Assembly: GCF_001544875.2 (NCBI RefSeq)
Contig: NZ_FCOA02000009.1
Span: forward strand, 62,001 to 126,000
Length of the DNA: 64,000 bases
DNA from: Caballeronia hypogeia
Lineage (GTDB): Bacteria; Pseudomonadota; Gammaproteobacteria; Burkholderiales; Burkholderiaceae
Direction: 5' to 3'
The notes beneath the pieces were generated by a model. The model was not told where the DNA came from. It ran no database searches and worked only from the letters and a program-made list of their open reading frames with translations. Shown one piece after another: positions 52,901-62,322 of the stretch. The position numbers and the translations under genes are program-made. Position 1 is the stretch's first letter. Every line of letters begins with the position of its first letter.

Positions 52901-53751
52901 TGCAGGCCGTCGCCGAACTCGATGACGAACCCGCCGACATCAACCCGATCCGTGCGCGCATTCTCCGCGAACGCGACGAGTTGATGGCGCGCGGCGTGGA
53001 AGCGAAGGAAGCGCGGCGTCGCGCGGGCTGGCGCGTGTTCAGCACGAAGCCCGGCGCGTATGGCGCGGGCCTGCAGGAGCTGATCGACGCGCGCCAGTGG
53101 CAGACCGATGCGGATCTGTCCGCCGCGTATCAGAGCACCGGCGGCTACGCGTATTCACAGACCGGCGACGGCGTGGAAGCGCGCGCGAGCTTCGGCACGC
53201 GCCTCTCGACGCTGGATGTCGTGCTGCAGAATCAGGACAACCGCGAGCACGATCTGCTCGACTCGAACGACTATCACCAGTTTCAGGGCGGCATGGTCGC
53301 GGCTGTGCGCTATCTGTCCGGCGTGCAGCCGCAGACGTATAACGCCGATCACAGCAATCCCGCCGCGCCGCGCGTGCGCACGTTGAATGAGGAGATCGCG
53401 CGGGTGGTGCGTGCGCGCGTCGTCAATCCGAAGTGGATCGACGGCGTGAAGCGCCATGGCTACAAGGGCGCGTCGGAGCTTGCGGCGACCGTCGATTATC
53501 TCTTCGGTTATGACGCGACGGCGCGCGTGGTGTCGGATCATCAGTACGCGCTCGTCACCGATGCCTACGTGAACGATACCGATACGCGCGAGTTCATCGC
53601 ACAGCACAATCCGCACGCGCTGCAATCGATCTGCGAGCGTCTGCTCGAAGCGATGGAGCGCGGCCTGTGGCAGGAGCCCGCCGCTTATCGCGAGCAGGTC
53701 GAACGGCATCTGCTCGATGCCGAACAGCGCATTGAAGGCCGACAGTCTTGA
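49975..53751 (+). CDS. cobN: Cobaltochelatase large subunit CobN
   Basis: A 1258-residue CobN/BchH-type chelatase that inserts cobalt into hydrogenobyrinic acid a,c-diamide with ATP. Family stretches include VLVHVGKHGNLEWLPGK-like ALVHVGKHGNLEWLPGKSVA, VALSSSCWPDAIMG and NDPGEGSQAKRRAQAV. It sits between cobW and the AAA/VWA pair, the small subunits, and overlaps the next gene by 4 bp. Confidence 0.93.
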   Translation: MHLLRTTPGGFVDDAQGVMRIDQTRAPIVVLSSADTTLALLASAFARLEPGFPEVRLANQSFLRQPASVDFYVDDVLRHAKVVIVDHLGGESYWPYGIERLVALAKEQKQMLAMFSGDLAEDPNLTAKSTADADFCRELSRYLREGGARNAEEFLRTIAYRAFGFGREPQAPSPLPVVAIYHPEREIAVIEDWQARWTEGAPVVAILFYRAHLQSGNTAVFDALIEALEKEGMNPLPIALSSLKESVSREVVERLCAEHRASLVLNTTAFAASVIGENDAFEIAGDAPVLQVILSGGNRDDWQKDNHGLNSRDVAMHVALPEVDGRIITRAVSFKGLAYYCKHTQVDVVRYQADAERVRFVAELSRRWCRLRQTPNAQKRIALVLANYPASEGRIGNGVGLDTPASALGILSMLAREGYRTGAIPRDGDALIAALTEGVTNDPVVRDLRPALQSLSLEEYLDAYRTLPADARAVLEKTWGTPEDDPTVRRGRFMIAGYRCGEVFIGIQPSRSRERNDYASYHDAELVPPHAYLAFYFWLRLRFQADALVHVGKHGNLEWLPGKSVALSSSCWPDAIMGPMPHLYPFIVNDPGEGSQAKRRAQAVIIDHLMPPLTRAENYGPLQDLERQVDEYYEALMVDTRRAKLLRKSILATIVENRLHEELGLDAPRDVAGEDALLTRADAYLCELKEAQIRDGLHVFGVSPQGVQRRDTLLALGRFPIGDGQGANASLIAALARDLHLPGTFDPLDADWSAPWTGPRPQTLLDVIDAPWRHHGDTRERLESLAMQLLSDEAATAPGPQAALVLARLRGDVLARLDACGPQELLQLKRGLEGRFVPPGPSGSPSRGRPDVLPTGRNLYSVDTRALPTQAAWSLGVKSANALVERHVQDHGDFPRAIGLSVWGTATMRTGGDDIAQAFALIGVRPKWAAGSHRVTDFEILPISIFNRPRIDVTLRVSGFFRDAFANLMHLFDAAVQAVAELDDEPADINPIRARILRERDELMARGVEAKEARRRAGWRVFSTKPGAYGAGLQELIDARQWQTDADLSAAYQSTGGYAYSQTGDGVEARASFGTRLSTLDVVLQNQDNREHDLLDSNDYHQFQGGMVAAVRYLSGVQPQTYNADHSNPAAPRVRTLNEEIARVVRARVVNPKWIDGVKRHGYKGASELAATVDYLFGYDATARVVSDHQYALVTDAYVNDTDTREFIAQHNPHALQSICERLLEAMERGLWQEPAAYREQVERHLLDAEQRIEGRQS

Positions 53752-54761
53752 ACGAATCCACTTCCTCCATGGTGTTTCCTTTCACCGCGCTGGTCGCGCA
53801 AACGCCCTTGCAGCAGGCACTTTTGCTCGCAGCGGTGGATTTATCCATCGGCGGCGTGCTCGTCAGCGGGCCGCGCGGCACGGCGAAATCCACGGCGGCG
53901 CGCGCGCTCGCGGAACTGCTGCCCGAGGGGAAGCTCGTGACCTTGCCGCTCGGCGCAAGCGAGGAGCAACTGATCGGCACGCTCGACATTCAAAGCGCGT
54001 TGCGCGACGGCGGCGTGAAGTTTTCGCCGGGTCTGCTGGCGAAGGCGCATCTGGGCGTGCTGTATGTCGATGAAGTGAATCTGCTGCCGAACCCGCTCGT
54101 CGATCAGTTGCTCGATGTCGCGGCGAGCGGCGTGAACATCGTCGAGCGCGATGGCATTTCGCATCGGCATGACGCGCGCTTCGTGCTCATCGGCACGATG
54201 AATCCGGAAGAGGGCGAGCTGCGTCCGCAATTGCTGGATCGCTTCGGTCTCGCGGTGGAGATGCGCAATTGCTTCGATGCGGATGTGCGTCAGCGCATCG
54301 TGAAAGCGCGTCTTGCATTCGATCTCGATCCACGCGGATTTCGCGCGCGTCATCAGGATGAACAGGCGAAGTTGATCGAACGCATTCATGCGGCGCGCGC
54401 GGCTCTCGCATCGTTCGACTTCGACGATGCCGTGCATGCGCGCGTGAGCGAACTGTGCATCGCGGCCCACGTCGATGGCTTGCGCGCGGATATCGTGATG
54501 TTGCGTGCGGCGCGTGCGTTGGCCGCGCTGGAAGGATCCACGGTCGTCACGGTCGCGCACGTCGAACGTGTGGCGGACGCAGTGTTGCAGCATCGGAAAC
54601 ATGAAGGCGCTGCCTCTTCTCCATCGCGGAATGACGCCACGCGGGATGCGGCGAAAGGCGAATCGAACGCGGGCGAATCGGATTGGGGCTACATGCCGCC
54701 CGAGCCCGCCGGCACCGCGAAGGTCAAGCAAGTGAGACCGCTCGCCGCAAAAAAAGCCTGA
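53748..54761 (+). CDS. Chelatase AAA+ subunit (ChlI/BchI-like)
   Basis: A 337-residue MoxR/ChlI-type ATPase. Walker A is SGPRGTAKSTAARALAELLP (about 39-58). LGASEEQLIGTLDIQSAL, Walker B GVLYVDEVNLLPNPLVDQLL and the sensor IGTMNPEEGELRPQLLDRFG follow. It powers cobalt insertion by CobN together with the VWA protein. The first start is a TTG at 53748 that overlaps the cobN stop. An ATG at 53769 (MVFPFTAL) is also plausible. It is a ChlI-type rather than CobS-type subunit. Confidence 0.9.
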   Translation: MNESTSSMVFPFTALVAQTPLQQALLLAAVDLSIGGVLVSGPRGTAKSTAARALAELLPEGKLVTLPLGASEEQLIGTLDIQSALRDGGVKFSPGLLAKAHLGVLYVDEVNLLPNPLVDQLLDVAASGVNIVERDGISHRHDARFVLIGTMNPEEGELRPQLLDRFGLAVEMRNCFDADVRQRIVKARLAFDLDPRGFRARHQDEQAKLIERIHAARAALASFDFDDAVHARVSELCIAAHVDGLRADIVMLRAARALAALEGSTVVTVAHVERVADAVLQHRKHEGAASSPSRNDATRDAAKGESNAGESDWGYMPPEPAGTAKVKQVRPLAAKKA

Positions 54762-54859
54762 GCCATCGAAGGCGCGACGCGGATGCCGGAGAGCATCGCC
54801 TTCGATGGAACGCAGCGCGATCAAAGGGGCGCTACGCATCTCGCGAAGGCGAAGAGAGC

Positions 54860-55450
54860 GTGCTCATCGACTGGATCGCGACGTTGCGCGCCAAGCGTGC
54901 CGCGCGTCTCGATGCACGGCATCTTCGCTATCGCCGCACGCACGGCGAAGGCGCGGTGCTGCATTGCTTCTTGCTCGATTGCTCCGGCTCGATGCTCGCG
55001 GGCGAGCGTCTGGCGCGCGCGAAGGGCATGCTCGTCGCGTTGTTCGACCGCGCGTATCGCGAACGGGCGGAAATCGCGCTCGTGTGCTTCGGTGGCGGGC
55101 GCGCCGAAGTGCGGCGTCAGCCGGGCGCGGCGCGCTGGTTCAATGAAGGATGGGTCGCGCCGATCGGCGGCGGCGGCGGCACGCCGCTGGCGTTGGGGCT
55201 ATCGAGCGCGGCGACGGTGCTCGCGCGCGCGGCGCGGCGCAGACCATCGCAGCGTCGCTGGTTGTGGGTGCTGACCGATGGAAGGACGAACGAGCGGCCG
55301 CACGTGCCGGCTTCGGTGGATCAAATCGTCGTCGTGGATTTCGAGGATGGCGTGATTCGCGCGGGACGCGGCGAGGCGCTGGCAATCGACTGGAACGCGC
55401 AATACGTCACCGCCGACGCATTGGCTCACTCGTACCAGCGCGGCGTATAA
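54860..55450 (+). CDS. VWA-domain chelatase subunit (ChlD C-terminal/CobT-like)
   Basis: A 196-residue VWA protein. The MIDAS motif is FLLDCSGSMLAGERLARAKG (D-x-S-x-S), then APIGGGGGTPLALGLSSAAT and WLWVLTDGRTNERPH. It partners with the AAA ATPase and CobN. The start is uncertain. GTG at 54860 begins the conserved WIATLRAKRAARLDARHL. The frame is open further upstream, to beyond the chlI stop, but offers only rare start codons there. It ends 25 bp inside the convergent cobJ gene. Confidence 0.8.
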   Translation: MLIDWIATLRAKRAARLDARHLRYRRTHGEGAVLHCFLLDCSGSMLAGERLARAKGMLVALFDRAYRERAEIALVCFGGGRAEVRRQPGAARWFNEGWVAPIGGGGGTPLALGLSSAATVLARAARRRPSQRRWLWVLTDGRTNERPHVPASVDQIVVVDFEDGVIRAGRGEALAIDWNAQYVTADALAHSYQRGV

Positions 55451-57051
55451 ACCCAATCCCCGACCACGCGCGTAGTCGATGACCCGACGATCACCATCGT
55501 GCGCATGTCGACGAGATCGCTTTTGAGCTCACCGAGCGTAACCACGCGCAACGCTTCAGCCGGTCGCCCGATGTCCCTTCCCAAAACGACAGGCGTCGTC
55601 GCATTCCGATACCGCTTGACGATCTCGATCGCGCGATCGAACTGCCACGGCCGCGCCTTCGACAGCGGGTTATAGAAAGCCATCACCAGATCCGCCTCGC
55701 CCGCGTGCGCGATGCGCGTCTCGATCACGCTCCAGGGCTTCAGGTTGTCCGACAGCGACAGCACGCAGAAGTCATGGCCCAGCGGCGCACCGGCGCGCGC
55801 AGCCGTCGCGAGCGATGCCGACACGCCCGGCACGACCGATAGCTTCACCTGATTCCATTCGGGATGCTCCAACGCCCCTTTGTCGAGCGCTTCGAGCACG
55901 GCGGCCGCCATCGCGAAGACGCCCGGATCGCCCGACGACACCACGACCACGCGACGTCCCGTACTCGCGAGTTCGAACGCGTGCGCCGCGCGCTGCAACT
56001 CCTCGCGGTTGTCGGTCATGTGCACGCGCTGGTCGTCGCGGAACGGGCCCGCCATGCGCACGTAGGTTTCGTAGCCGAGCACGTCCTGAGCCGCGGTCAG
56101 AGCGGATCGCGCGGCGGGCGTCATCAGTTCGGCGCTGCCGGGACCGAGGCCGATCACGCTCAGCCTGCCGCGCGCGCGGCCGATCGATTGCACGTCGACG
56201 GGCGCGTCGTCCACGCGCAAAACGACGCCGCGCGCATCGCCGGTATCGAACGGCGGGACATCGCAGAAGCGCAGCGGCACATCGAGCGCGCGCGCCGCGG
56301 CTTCGAGCGACGCGCTCGTCATGAAGTGCGCGGGCGCGACCAATGCGGCGAGCGCAAGCGGCGACACACCACGCTCGCGCAACGCGATGCGCACACATTC
56401 CGCGACGTCATCATCGCGCGGGACATCGCCGATCCACGCGAGCACGCCACGCGGATGAATCACGAGACTGTGTTCATCGCTTATCGCCTGGGGCGTCACG
56501 CGCACGGTGAGACGCGCGTCGGCGGCGCGGGGCAGGGCAGCCTCGTCGAGCCAGGGCGCGCGGCCTTCGATGCGCGTCGCCTGCCCCGCGAGCAGGTCGG
56601 AGACGAAGCGCTTGCCGCGCTCGATATCCGCCAGCACGTAGCCTTCCGGCGGCGCGAGCAGGCATTGTCCGAAACGCAATTCTCCGCTCGTCGTGATTGC
56701 GGGCGCGACGTCGAGCGCCGCGCCGATCTCGCGCGCCAGCACGTTCACGCCGCGCATGCCGCCTAGCAGCGGCACGACCGCGCTGCCATCCTGCGCGACG
56801 GCGAGCACGGGCGGCTCCGCGCTTTTATCGGCAAGACCTGGCGCGAGCGCGCGAATCACGATGCCCGCCGAGCACAGCGCGACGATCGGCGTGCCGCTCG
56901 CGTAAAGCGCGCGCAGATGCGCGCCGAAATCGGCGTAAGCAATATCGGCATTGACGCGGTTCGCGAGCCCGTGCACGCGCGCATCCACGAAACGCGCCTG
57001 AATGCGCCGCGCGACATCGAGCGCGGCGGGGCCGAGGACGACGATTGCCAT
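55426..57051 (-). CDS. cobJ: Precorrin-3B C17-methyltransferase CobJ fused to CbiG
   Basis: A 541-residue fusion. Residues 1 to about 280 are CbiG-like (GTPIVALCSAGIVIRALAP, VVPLLGGMRGVNVLAREIG, LVAPAHFMTSASLEAAARAL). The rest is a tetrapyrrole methylase (LSVIGLGPGSAELMTPAARS, VSSGDPGVFAMAAAVLEALD, VVPGVSASLATAARAGAPLG). CobJ methylates C17 and contracts the ring of precorrin-3B. The ATG at 57051 follows the cobI stop by 14 bp. An ATG at 57078 is also possible, overlapping cobI. Confidence 0.9.
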   Translation of the reverse strand: MAIVVLGPAALDVARRIQARFVDARVHGLANRVNADIAYADFGAHLRALYASGTPIVALCSAGIVIRALAPGLADKSAEPPVLAVAQDGSAVVPLLGGMRGVNVLAREIGAALDVAPAITTSGELRFGQCLLAPPEGYVLADIERGKRFVSDLLAGQATRIEGRAPWLDEAALPRAADARLTVRVTPQAISDEHSLVIHPRGVLAWIGDVPRDDDVAECVRIALRERGVSPLALAALVAPAHFMTSASLEAAARALDVPLRFCDVPPFDTGDARGVVLRVDDAPVDVQSIGRARGRLSVIGLGPGSAELMTPAARSALTAAQDVLGYETYVRMAGPFRDDQRVHMTDNREELQRAAHAFELASTGRRVVVVSSGDPGVFAMAAAVLEALDKGALEHPEWNQVKLSVVPGVSASLATAARAGAPLGHDFCVLSLSDNLKPWSVIETRIAHAGEADLVMAFYNPLSKARPWQFDRAIEIVKRYRNATTPVVLGRDIGRPAEALRVVTLGELKSDLVDMRTMVIVGSSTTRVVGDWVYTPRWYE

Positions 57052-57065
57052 CGACCTGAAAGCGC

Positions 57066-57791
57066 TCAGGCCCGCCATTTCTTCCCCGGCACGACGAGCA
57101 GCGAAAAATACGGCGAGGCCATCGGATCGACTTCGTCGAGCGGCACGATGCGCTGATTCGCCATCGTCGCGCGCTCGACGTAGAGCGCGCGTTCATCGAG
57201 CCCGAGCTCGCCGAGCACGCGCCGCACTTTCTCGAAGTTGCGCCCGAGCTTCATGATGACCGCGGCGTCGGCGGCTTCGAGCCGGCGCTTCAGATCGTCT
57301 TCGGGCAGCACGCCCGACAGCACCGACAGACTCTGATTGCGATACACGAGCGGCACGCCCAGCACCGCGACGCCGCCCAGCATCGAGCACACGCCCGGCA
57401 CCACATGCGCCTCGAAGCGCGCGGCGAGCCGGTCGTGCAGATACATGTACGAGCCGTAGAAGAACGGATCGCCCTCGCAGATCACGGCGACATCGCGGCC
57501 GGCTTCGAGATGCGCGGAGATCTCGAGCGCGGCGCCGTCGTAGAACGCGCTGATGATCGTCTCGTAGCACAACGGCGGCTCGAGCGCCTCGGTCGTCACC
57601 GGATAGACGAGCGGCAGGCGCATCTGCGTCTCGTCGAGATGCGCTTCGATGATGCCGAACGCGTTGCCCTTCTTGCCCTTCGCGACGAAGTACGCGACCA
57701 CCGGCGCGGCCTTCAGAAGCCGCAGCGCTTTCACGGTGATCAGTTCCGGGTCGCCCGGGCCGACGCCGAGACCATACAGACGTCCGCTCAT
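57066..57791 (-). CDS. cobI: Precorrin-2 C20-methyltransferase CobI
   Basis: A 241-residue S-adenosylmethionine methylase: [20 protein letters not shown] (about 5-24), [20 protein letters not shown] and [20 protein letters not shown]. It adds the C20 methyl group. The start ATG at 57791 touches the cobH stop, and GGAGG lies 7 bp upstream. An ATG three bases earlier is equally possible. Confidence 0.93.
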   Translation of the reverse strand: MSGRLYGLGVGPGDPELITVKALRLLKAAPVVAYFVAKGKKGNAFGIIEAHLDETQMRLPLVYPVTTEALEPPLCYETIISAFYDGAALEISAHLEAGRDVAVICEGDPFFYGSYMYLHDRLAARFEAHVVPGVCSMLGGVAVLGVPLVYRNQSLSVLSGVLPEDDLKRRLEAADAAVIMKLGRNFEKVRRVLGELGLDERALYVERATMANQRIVPLDEVDPMASPYFSLLVVPGKKWRA

Positions 57792-58423
57792 CATTCGGCC
57801 TCCGAGGCGAGCGCGTTCACGGCGGCCGCAGCCATCGCGCTGCCGCCGCGCCGGCCCAGCAGCGCGACGAAAGGCACGCCGCGGCTGTCGGCGGCGAGCA
57901 TCGCCTTCGATTCCGCCGCGCCGATGAAACCCACCGGAAAGCCCAGAATCAGCGCGGGTTTCGGCGCGCCCGCATCGAGCATGTCGAGCAGATGAAACAG
58001 CGCGGTCGGCGCATTGCCGATCGCGACGATCGCGCCTTCGAGATCCGGCAGCCACAGTTCGAGCGCGGCGGCCGAGCGCGTGTTGCCGAGCGCGCGGGCG
58101 CGTTCGGGCACGGATGCATCGCCGAGCGTGCAGATCACGCGGTTGTCCGCGGGCAGCCGCGCGCGCGTGATGCCTTCGGCGACCATGCGCGCGTCGCAGA
58201 GAATCGGCGCACCCGACGCGAGCGCGCGGCGGCCCGCATCGCCCGCGCCTTTCGAGAAGCGCAGATCGCCCGCGATGTCGACCATGCCGCACGCGTGGAT
58301 CAGGCGCACGGCGAGCTTTTCCAGGTCGGGCGGAATGGCGTGGAGATCGGCTTCGGCGCGGATCGTCGCGAACGACTGGCGATAGATTTCCGCGCCGTCG
58401 CGGATGTAGTCAGGCATCGGCAT
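57791..58423 (-). CDS. cobH: Precorrin-8X methylmutase CobH
   Basis: A 210-residue CobH. The catalytic His43 lies in [36 protein letters not shown] and [19 protein letters not shown] are family blocks. It moves the methyl from C11 to C12 to give hydrogenobyrinate. It overlaps the cobG end by 14 bp and meets cobI at the other end, so this is a compact operon. Confidence 0.93.
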   Translation of the reverse strand: MPMPDYIRDGAEIYRQSFATIRAEADLHAIPPDLEKLAVRLIHACGMVDIAGDLRFSKGAGDAGRRALASGAPILCDARMVAEGITRARLPADNRVICTLGDASVPERARALGNTRSAAALELWLPDLEGAIVAIGNAPTALFHLLDMLDAGAPKPALILGFPVGFIGAAESKAMLAADSRGVPFVALLGRRGGSAMAAAAVNALASEAE

Positions 58424-59675
58424 GGCTCCGGGCGAGCCGTTCGGCCGCCTCTTCGATGGTCAGATTGCGCGCGACGATGTGCGCGTCGCGATGCAGGTCG
58501 TAGCGTCCCGGCGCGACCGCGTAGAGCGTCACCGGGACGGTATGCGCCGCCGCGCACGAACGCTCGCAGCCGCTCAGATGCACGTGTTCCTGATCGTGCG
58601 AAGACAGGAGCGGGGCGAGCCGGTGCGCATCGGCTTTGGTATCGGCATGGCTTTTCGCGCAACCGGTCGAGCCCGCGCATGCGATCAGGCGAGCGAGCGG
58701 CTCGCGCGGATCGGTCGCGAGGTTCAGCGCGCGCAGGCGCTGGACGACTGCGGGCGCGGCGTCCGGAGCGATGCCCGGTATCAGCACGCTTTGCCACGGC
58801 GTCATCAGCAGACGTCCTTCAGCGTGCGTGTCGGCGAGATCGGCGAGGGCTTCGAGCGATGTCGCGTCGAGACGGCCGAGCGGGGTCTGCGCGCCCGCGT
58901 ACCATCTCGCGCGATGCGGGTCCTCGTGCGCGCCGAGACGCAGCGTGGCATCGGCGGGAGCGCGCCGCCAGGTCGCGAGGTTTTGGTCGAAATGAAGCGT
59001 GTCGAGAAACCGCGCGGCGCCGATGCGCGCCAGCAGATCGCGCATGCGATGTTCTTCGGGCGCGGCCAGCGCGAGGAAGCGGTGCAGCACACGTGTCACG
59101 AACGCGACGGCATCGCCGCGCGCAATCGCGCCGAGCGCGGGCGTCATCGTGCCCGCGAAGCCGAACGCGAAGCGCGCGCCGTCGTCGATCGCGGAGAGCC
59201 ACAAGTCGTGCGGATGATCGAGCATCGCGAGGCGTTCGCCGCCATCGAGCTGCAAGGCGAATTTCGGCGACAGCGTATGCAGCCCGGCATCGGCCTGCAT
59301 CGCGTCGAGGATTCGCGCGGCCAGCGCGCGCGTGTGATCGCTCGCGAGCGGGCTGAGCATTACGTTGCGGATGTCGTCGCCGCTCGCGGTGGACGGCCCG
59401 AGACCCGCATCGAACGCGATTTCGACGAGCGCGGCATGCGTGTCGTCGCGAATGCCGCGCAGTTGCAGGTTCGCGCGATTGGTCACTTCGATCACGCCCG
59501 AGCCGCATTCGCGCGCCGCGCGGGCCACGGCGCGCGCGGCTTCCGCACGCAACTCGCCGCCGAACAGACGCAGACGCGCGAGCCCGCCATCGCGCGCGGG
59601 CACGATGCGCAGAAGCCCCGGACACGCGGAGGCGCGTGGGGCAATCGCGGACGGCGAATGATCGGATGATGTCAA
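58410..59675 (-). CDS. cobG: Precorrin-3B synthase CobG
   Basis: A 421-residue sulfite/nitrite-reductase-like monooxygenase. The iron-sulfur ligands are Cys-x5-Cys (ACAGSTGCAKSHAD) and Cys-x3-Cys (HLSGCERSCAAAH). The repeat half-domain reads GVIEVTNRANLQLRGIRD. It hydroxylates precorrin-3A at C20 and closes the lactone using oxygen, the step that marks the aerobic pathway. It starts the cobG-H-I-J run behind a minus-strand cobalamin riboswitch. Confidence 0.92.
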   Translation of the reverse strand: MTSSDHSPSAIAPRASACPGLLRIVPARDGGLARLRLFGGELRAEAARAVARAARECGSGVIEVTNRANLQLRGIRDDTHAALVEIAFDAGLGPSTASGDDIRNVMLSPLASDHTRALAARILDAMQADAGLHTLSPKFALQLDGGERLAMLDHPHDLWLSAIDDGARFAFGFAGTMTPALGAIARGDAVAFVTRVLHRFLALAAPEEHRMRDLLARIGAARFLDTLHFDQNLATWRRAPADATLRLGAHEDPHRARWYAGAQTPLGRLDATSLEALADLADTHAEGRLLMTPWQSVLIPGIAPDAAPAVVQRLRALNLATDPREPLARLIACAGSTGCAKSHADTKADAHRLAPLLSSHDQEHVHLSGCERSCAAAHTVPVTLYAVAPGRYDLHRDAHIVARNLTIEEAAERLARSHADA

Positions 59676-59744
59676 AAACGTGGCCCAAAGGGCTTCGCGC
59701 GTATTGAGCGAACCGGTACACCCCGCCCGGTCGGCGTCGCGCGA

Positions 59745-59925
59745 ATGCGTTGAGTCGGCAGGTCTCTTGGCTGGCAGGTCGACATTCGCGCCGGCCTTCC
59801 CGGTAAAAACCAGTGGCAGTGGAGCGCGGACTCGCTGCGTACAATTGCGGGGGCAGCCACAGTTTCGCTGTGTTCCCTCTTAGGCCCTGGGTTTTTGATC
59901 GCCCCGGGCACCGACGGACCTGTAT
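59745..59925 (-). promoter_or_regulatory. Cobalamin riboswitch upstream of cobG
   Basis: Reading the minus strand, the element shows GGTGCCC, AAGAGGGAACACAG, GTGGCTGCCCCCGCAATTG, CCACTGCCACTGG, CCGGGAAGGCCGGC and GCCAGCCAAGAGACCTGCC in order. It ends about 70 bp before cobG. The 328-bp gap to cobL also holds 78 bp before cobL (59926-60003) with GAGGAG as its ribosome site and presumably its promoter. Confidence 0.95.
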
Positions 59926-60003
59926 TATGCCCGCTTTTATCGACCTTCCGACCCCTTGCGTGCCGCCCGAGGCGCGTCTGGAGCCGCAACGAGGAGATGC
60001 CGC

Positions 60004-61215
60004 ATGTCGACCTGGCTGACCGTCGTGGGAATCGGTGAGGACGGCTGGCATGGCCTGTCCCGCGCCGCCCGCCGCGCGCTCGCCGAAGCGCATTCGATCC
60101 ACGGCGGCGAGCGACATCTCGCCTTCCTGCCGGCGCGCATCGATGCGCGCCGCGTGCCGTGGCCCAAACCCTTTTCGCTCGATGCCGTGCTTGCCGAACG
60201 CGGCGACTTCAGCACGCGCGTATGCGTGCTCGCGAGCGGCGATCCCATGTGCTTCGGCGTTGGCGCGACGCTCGCGCGCGAGGTCGCGCACGGCGAAATG
60301 CGGGTGATTCCCGCGCCGTCGTCGCTGTCGCTCGCGGCGGCCCGTCTGCGCTGGGCGCTGCAGGAGGCCACGTGCGTGTCGCTGGTCGGCCGGCCGGTCG
60401 CGTCGCTGCTCGCGAGCTTGCATCGCGGCGCGCGCCTGATCGTGCTGAGCGCCGATGGCGCGACGCCCGCCGCCGTCGCCGCGCTGCTCACCGCGCATGG
60501 CTTTGGCCCGAGCCGCATGACCGTGTTCGAGCATCTCGGCGGCGTGTCCGAGCGCCGTATCGACGAACGCGCCGACGACTGGCGCGAACCGCAGGTCGCG
60601 ACGCTCAATCTCGTCGCGATCGAGTGCCGCACCCACGCGGGCCACGCCGGACCGCCGCTCACGCCCGGCCTGCCCGACGACGTCTATCGCCACGACGGCC
60701 AGCTCACCAAACGCGACGTGCGCGCCGTCACGCTCGCGCGGCTCGCGCCGCAGCCGGGCGAGCTGCTCTGGGACGTGGGCGCGGGCTGCGGCTCGATCGG
60801 CATCGAATGGATGCGCGCGCATGGCGCCTGCCGCGCGATCGCGATCGAGGCGAACGAAAGCCGCCAGCGCCTGATCGAGCACAATCGCGACGCGCTCGGC
60901 GTGCCCGCGCTGCAACTCGTGAAGGGCGAAGCGCCCGCCGCGCTCGACGGCCTGCCCGCGCCCGATGCGGTGTTCATCGGCGGGGGCGTGACCGCGCCCG
61001 GCGTGCTCGATACGTGCTGGGCGCGCTTGCGGCAGGGCGGCCGCCTCGTCGCCAATGCGGTGACGCTGCAAAGCGAAATGGCGCTCGTCGAATGGCGCGC
61101 GCGGCACGGCGGCGAACTGGCGCGCGTCGGCATTGCGCACGCGGAGCCGCTCGGCAGCTTCGATACGTGGCGCCCCGCGCTGCCGATCACGCTGCTGCAC
61201 GCCAGCAAGCCGTGA
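60004..61215 (+). CDS. cobL: Precorrin-6Y C5,15-methyltransferase (decarboxylating) CobL
   Basis: A 403-residue two-domain enzyme. The CbiE-like N-half begins [21 protein letters not shown] CbiT-like C-half has the SAM fold [20 protein letters not shown] and later [17 protein letters not shown]. It methylates C5 and C15 and removes a carboxyl group. GGAGA lies 6 bp before the ATG at 60004. It is divergent from cobG. Confidence 0.92.
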   Translation: MSTWLTVVGIGEDGWHGLSRAARRALAEAHSIHGGERHLAFLPARIDARRVPWPKPFSLDAVLAERGDFSTRVCVLASGDPMCFGVGATLAREVAHGEMRVIPAPSSLSLAAARLRWALQEATCVSLVGRPVASLLASLHRGARLIVLSADGATPAAVAALLTAHGFGPSRMTVFEHLGGVSERRIDERADDWREPQVATLNLVAIECRTHAGHAGPPLTPGLPDDVYRHDGQLTKRDVRAVTLARLAPQPGELLWDVGAGCGSIGIEWMRAHGACRAIAIEANESRQRLIEHNRDALGVPALQLVKGEAPAALDGLPAPDAVFIGGGVTAPGVLDTCWARLRQGGRLVANAVTLQSEMALVEWRARHGGELARVGIAHAEPLGSFDTWRPALPITLLHASKP

Positions 61216-61224
61216 AGCGTCGTC

Positions 61225-62322
61225 ATGCGTGAGGAAACGCCGGAACAGGCCGCGCCGCTCCGAAGCGGCTACACGACGGGCAGTTGCGCGACCGCGACGA
61301 GCCTCGCCGCCGCGCGTCTGCTGCTGCTCGGCGAGACGGCCGAGCGTGCGGAAATCGTGTTGCCGAAGGGGCGTTGCGTGACCATGGCGCTGACGTTCTG
61401 CCGCCGTGTTCCCGACGAAACCGATACGGCCGAAGCTGGCGTCATCAAGGACGCCGGCGACGATCCCGACGTGACCCACGGCGCGCTGGTGTTCGCGCGC
61501 GTGCGGCTTTCGCCCGTGACGGGCGCGCGCTTTCACGCGGGGCCGGGCGTCGGCACAGTGACGCGCGCGGGACTCGCCCTCGCCATCGGCGAGCCGGCGA
61601 TCAATCCCGTGCCGCGCCGCATGATGACCGACCATCTCGAAGCGCTGGCCGCGAGCGCGGGTTACAGCGGCGGCTTCGAGGTGAGCATCGGCGTGGAGAA
61701 CGGCGAGGCGCTCGCCCTCAAGACGATGAATCCGCGCCTCGGCATCCTCGGCGGCTTGTCGATACTCGGCACGACCGGCATCGTCAGGCCGTTTTCATGC
61801 TCGGCGTATATCGCGTCGATACATCAGGGAATCGACGTGGCGCGGGCCAATGGGTATCGGCATATCGCCGCTTGCACGGGCAATCAGAGCGAGGACGCCA
61901 TGCGCGCGCGCTACGGTCTGCCGGACATCGCGCTGATCGAAATGGGCGATTTCGCGGGCGCGGTGCTCAAGCATCTGCGCCGTGCGCCGGTCGAGAGGCT
62001 GAGTCTGTGCGGCGGCTTCGGCAAGTTCTCGAAACTCGCCGCGGGGCATATGGATCTGCACAGCCGCAATTCCAGCATCGACCTGCCGCTGCTCGCCGCG
62101 TGGGCCGCCGACGCCGGCGCGAGCGACGCGCTGCAGCAGTCGATCCGCGCGGCCAACACGAGTCAGGAAGCGCTCCGGCTGGCGCGCGCGGAAGGCATTG
62201 CACTCGGCGACATCGTGTGCCGGCGCGCGCGCGATGTCGCGGCAGACGTGCTGCCGCCGGGCATCGAAGTCGAGACCTTCGCGATCGATCGGCAAGGGAG
62301 CATTGTCGGGAGCGCATCATGA
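61225..62322 (+). CDS. cbiD: Cobalt-precorrin-5B C1-methyltransferase CbiD
   Basis: A 365-residue CbiD. The signature [20 protein letters not shown] lies at about 13-32, and later [20 protein letters not shown] and [20 protein letters not shown]. CbiD is the anaerobic-type C1 methylase. Here it probably replaces CobF, which is absent from this cluster. It starts 9 bp after cobL and overlaps cobK by 4 bp. Confidence 0.93.
   Translation: MREETPEQAAPLRSGYTTGSCATATSLAAARLLLLGETAERAEIVLPKGRCVTMALTFCRRVPDETDTAEAGVIKDAGDDPDVTHGALVFARVRLSPVTGARFHAGPGVGTVTRAGLALAIGEPAINPVPRRMMTDHLEALAASAGYSGGFEVSIGVENGEALALKTMNPRLGILGGLSILGTTGIVRPFSCSAYIASIHQGIDVARANGYRHIAACTGNQSEDAMRARYGLPDIALIEMGDFAGAVLKHLRRAPVERLSLCGGFGKFSKLAAGHMDLHSRNSSIDLPLLAAWAADAGASDALQQSIRAANTSQEALRLARAEGIALGDIVCRRARDVAADVLPPGIEVETFAIDRQGSIVGSAS

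Noticed and set aside
58819..61635. Minus-strand open frame of about 940 codons
   Set aside because: It runs antisense or out of frame through cobG, the riboswitch, cobL and cbiD, is Arg/Ala/His-rich, and lacks any domain. Long shadow frames are normal in this GC-rich DNA.
61284..62318. Long frame upstream of cobK that could make a larger CobK
   Set aside because: It is an out-of-frame reading of cbiD. cobK starts at the ATGA overlap at 62319.
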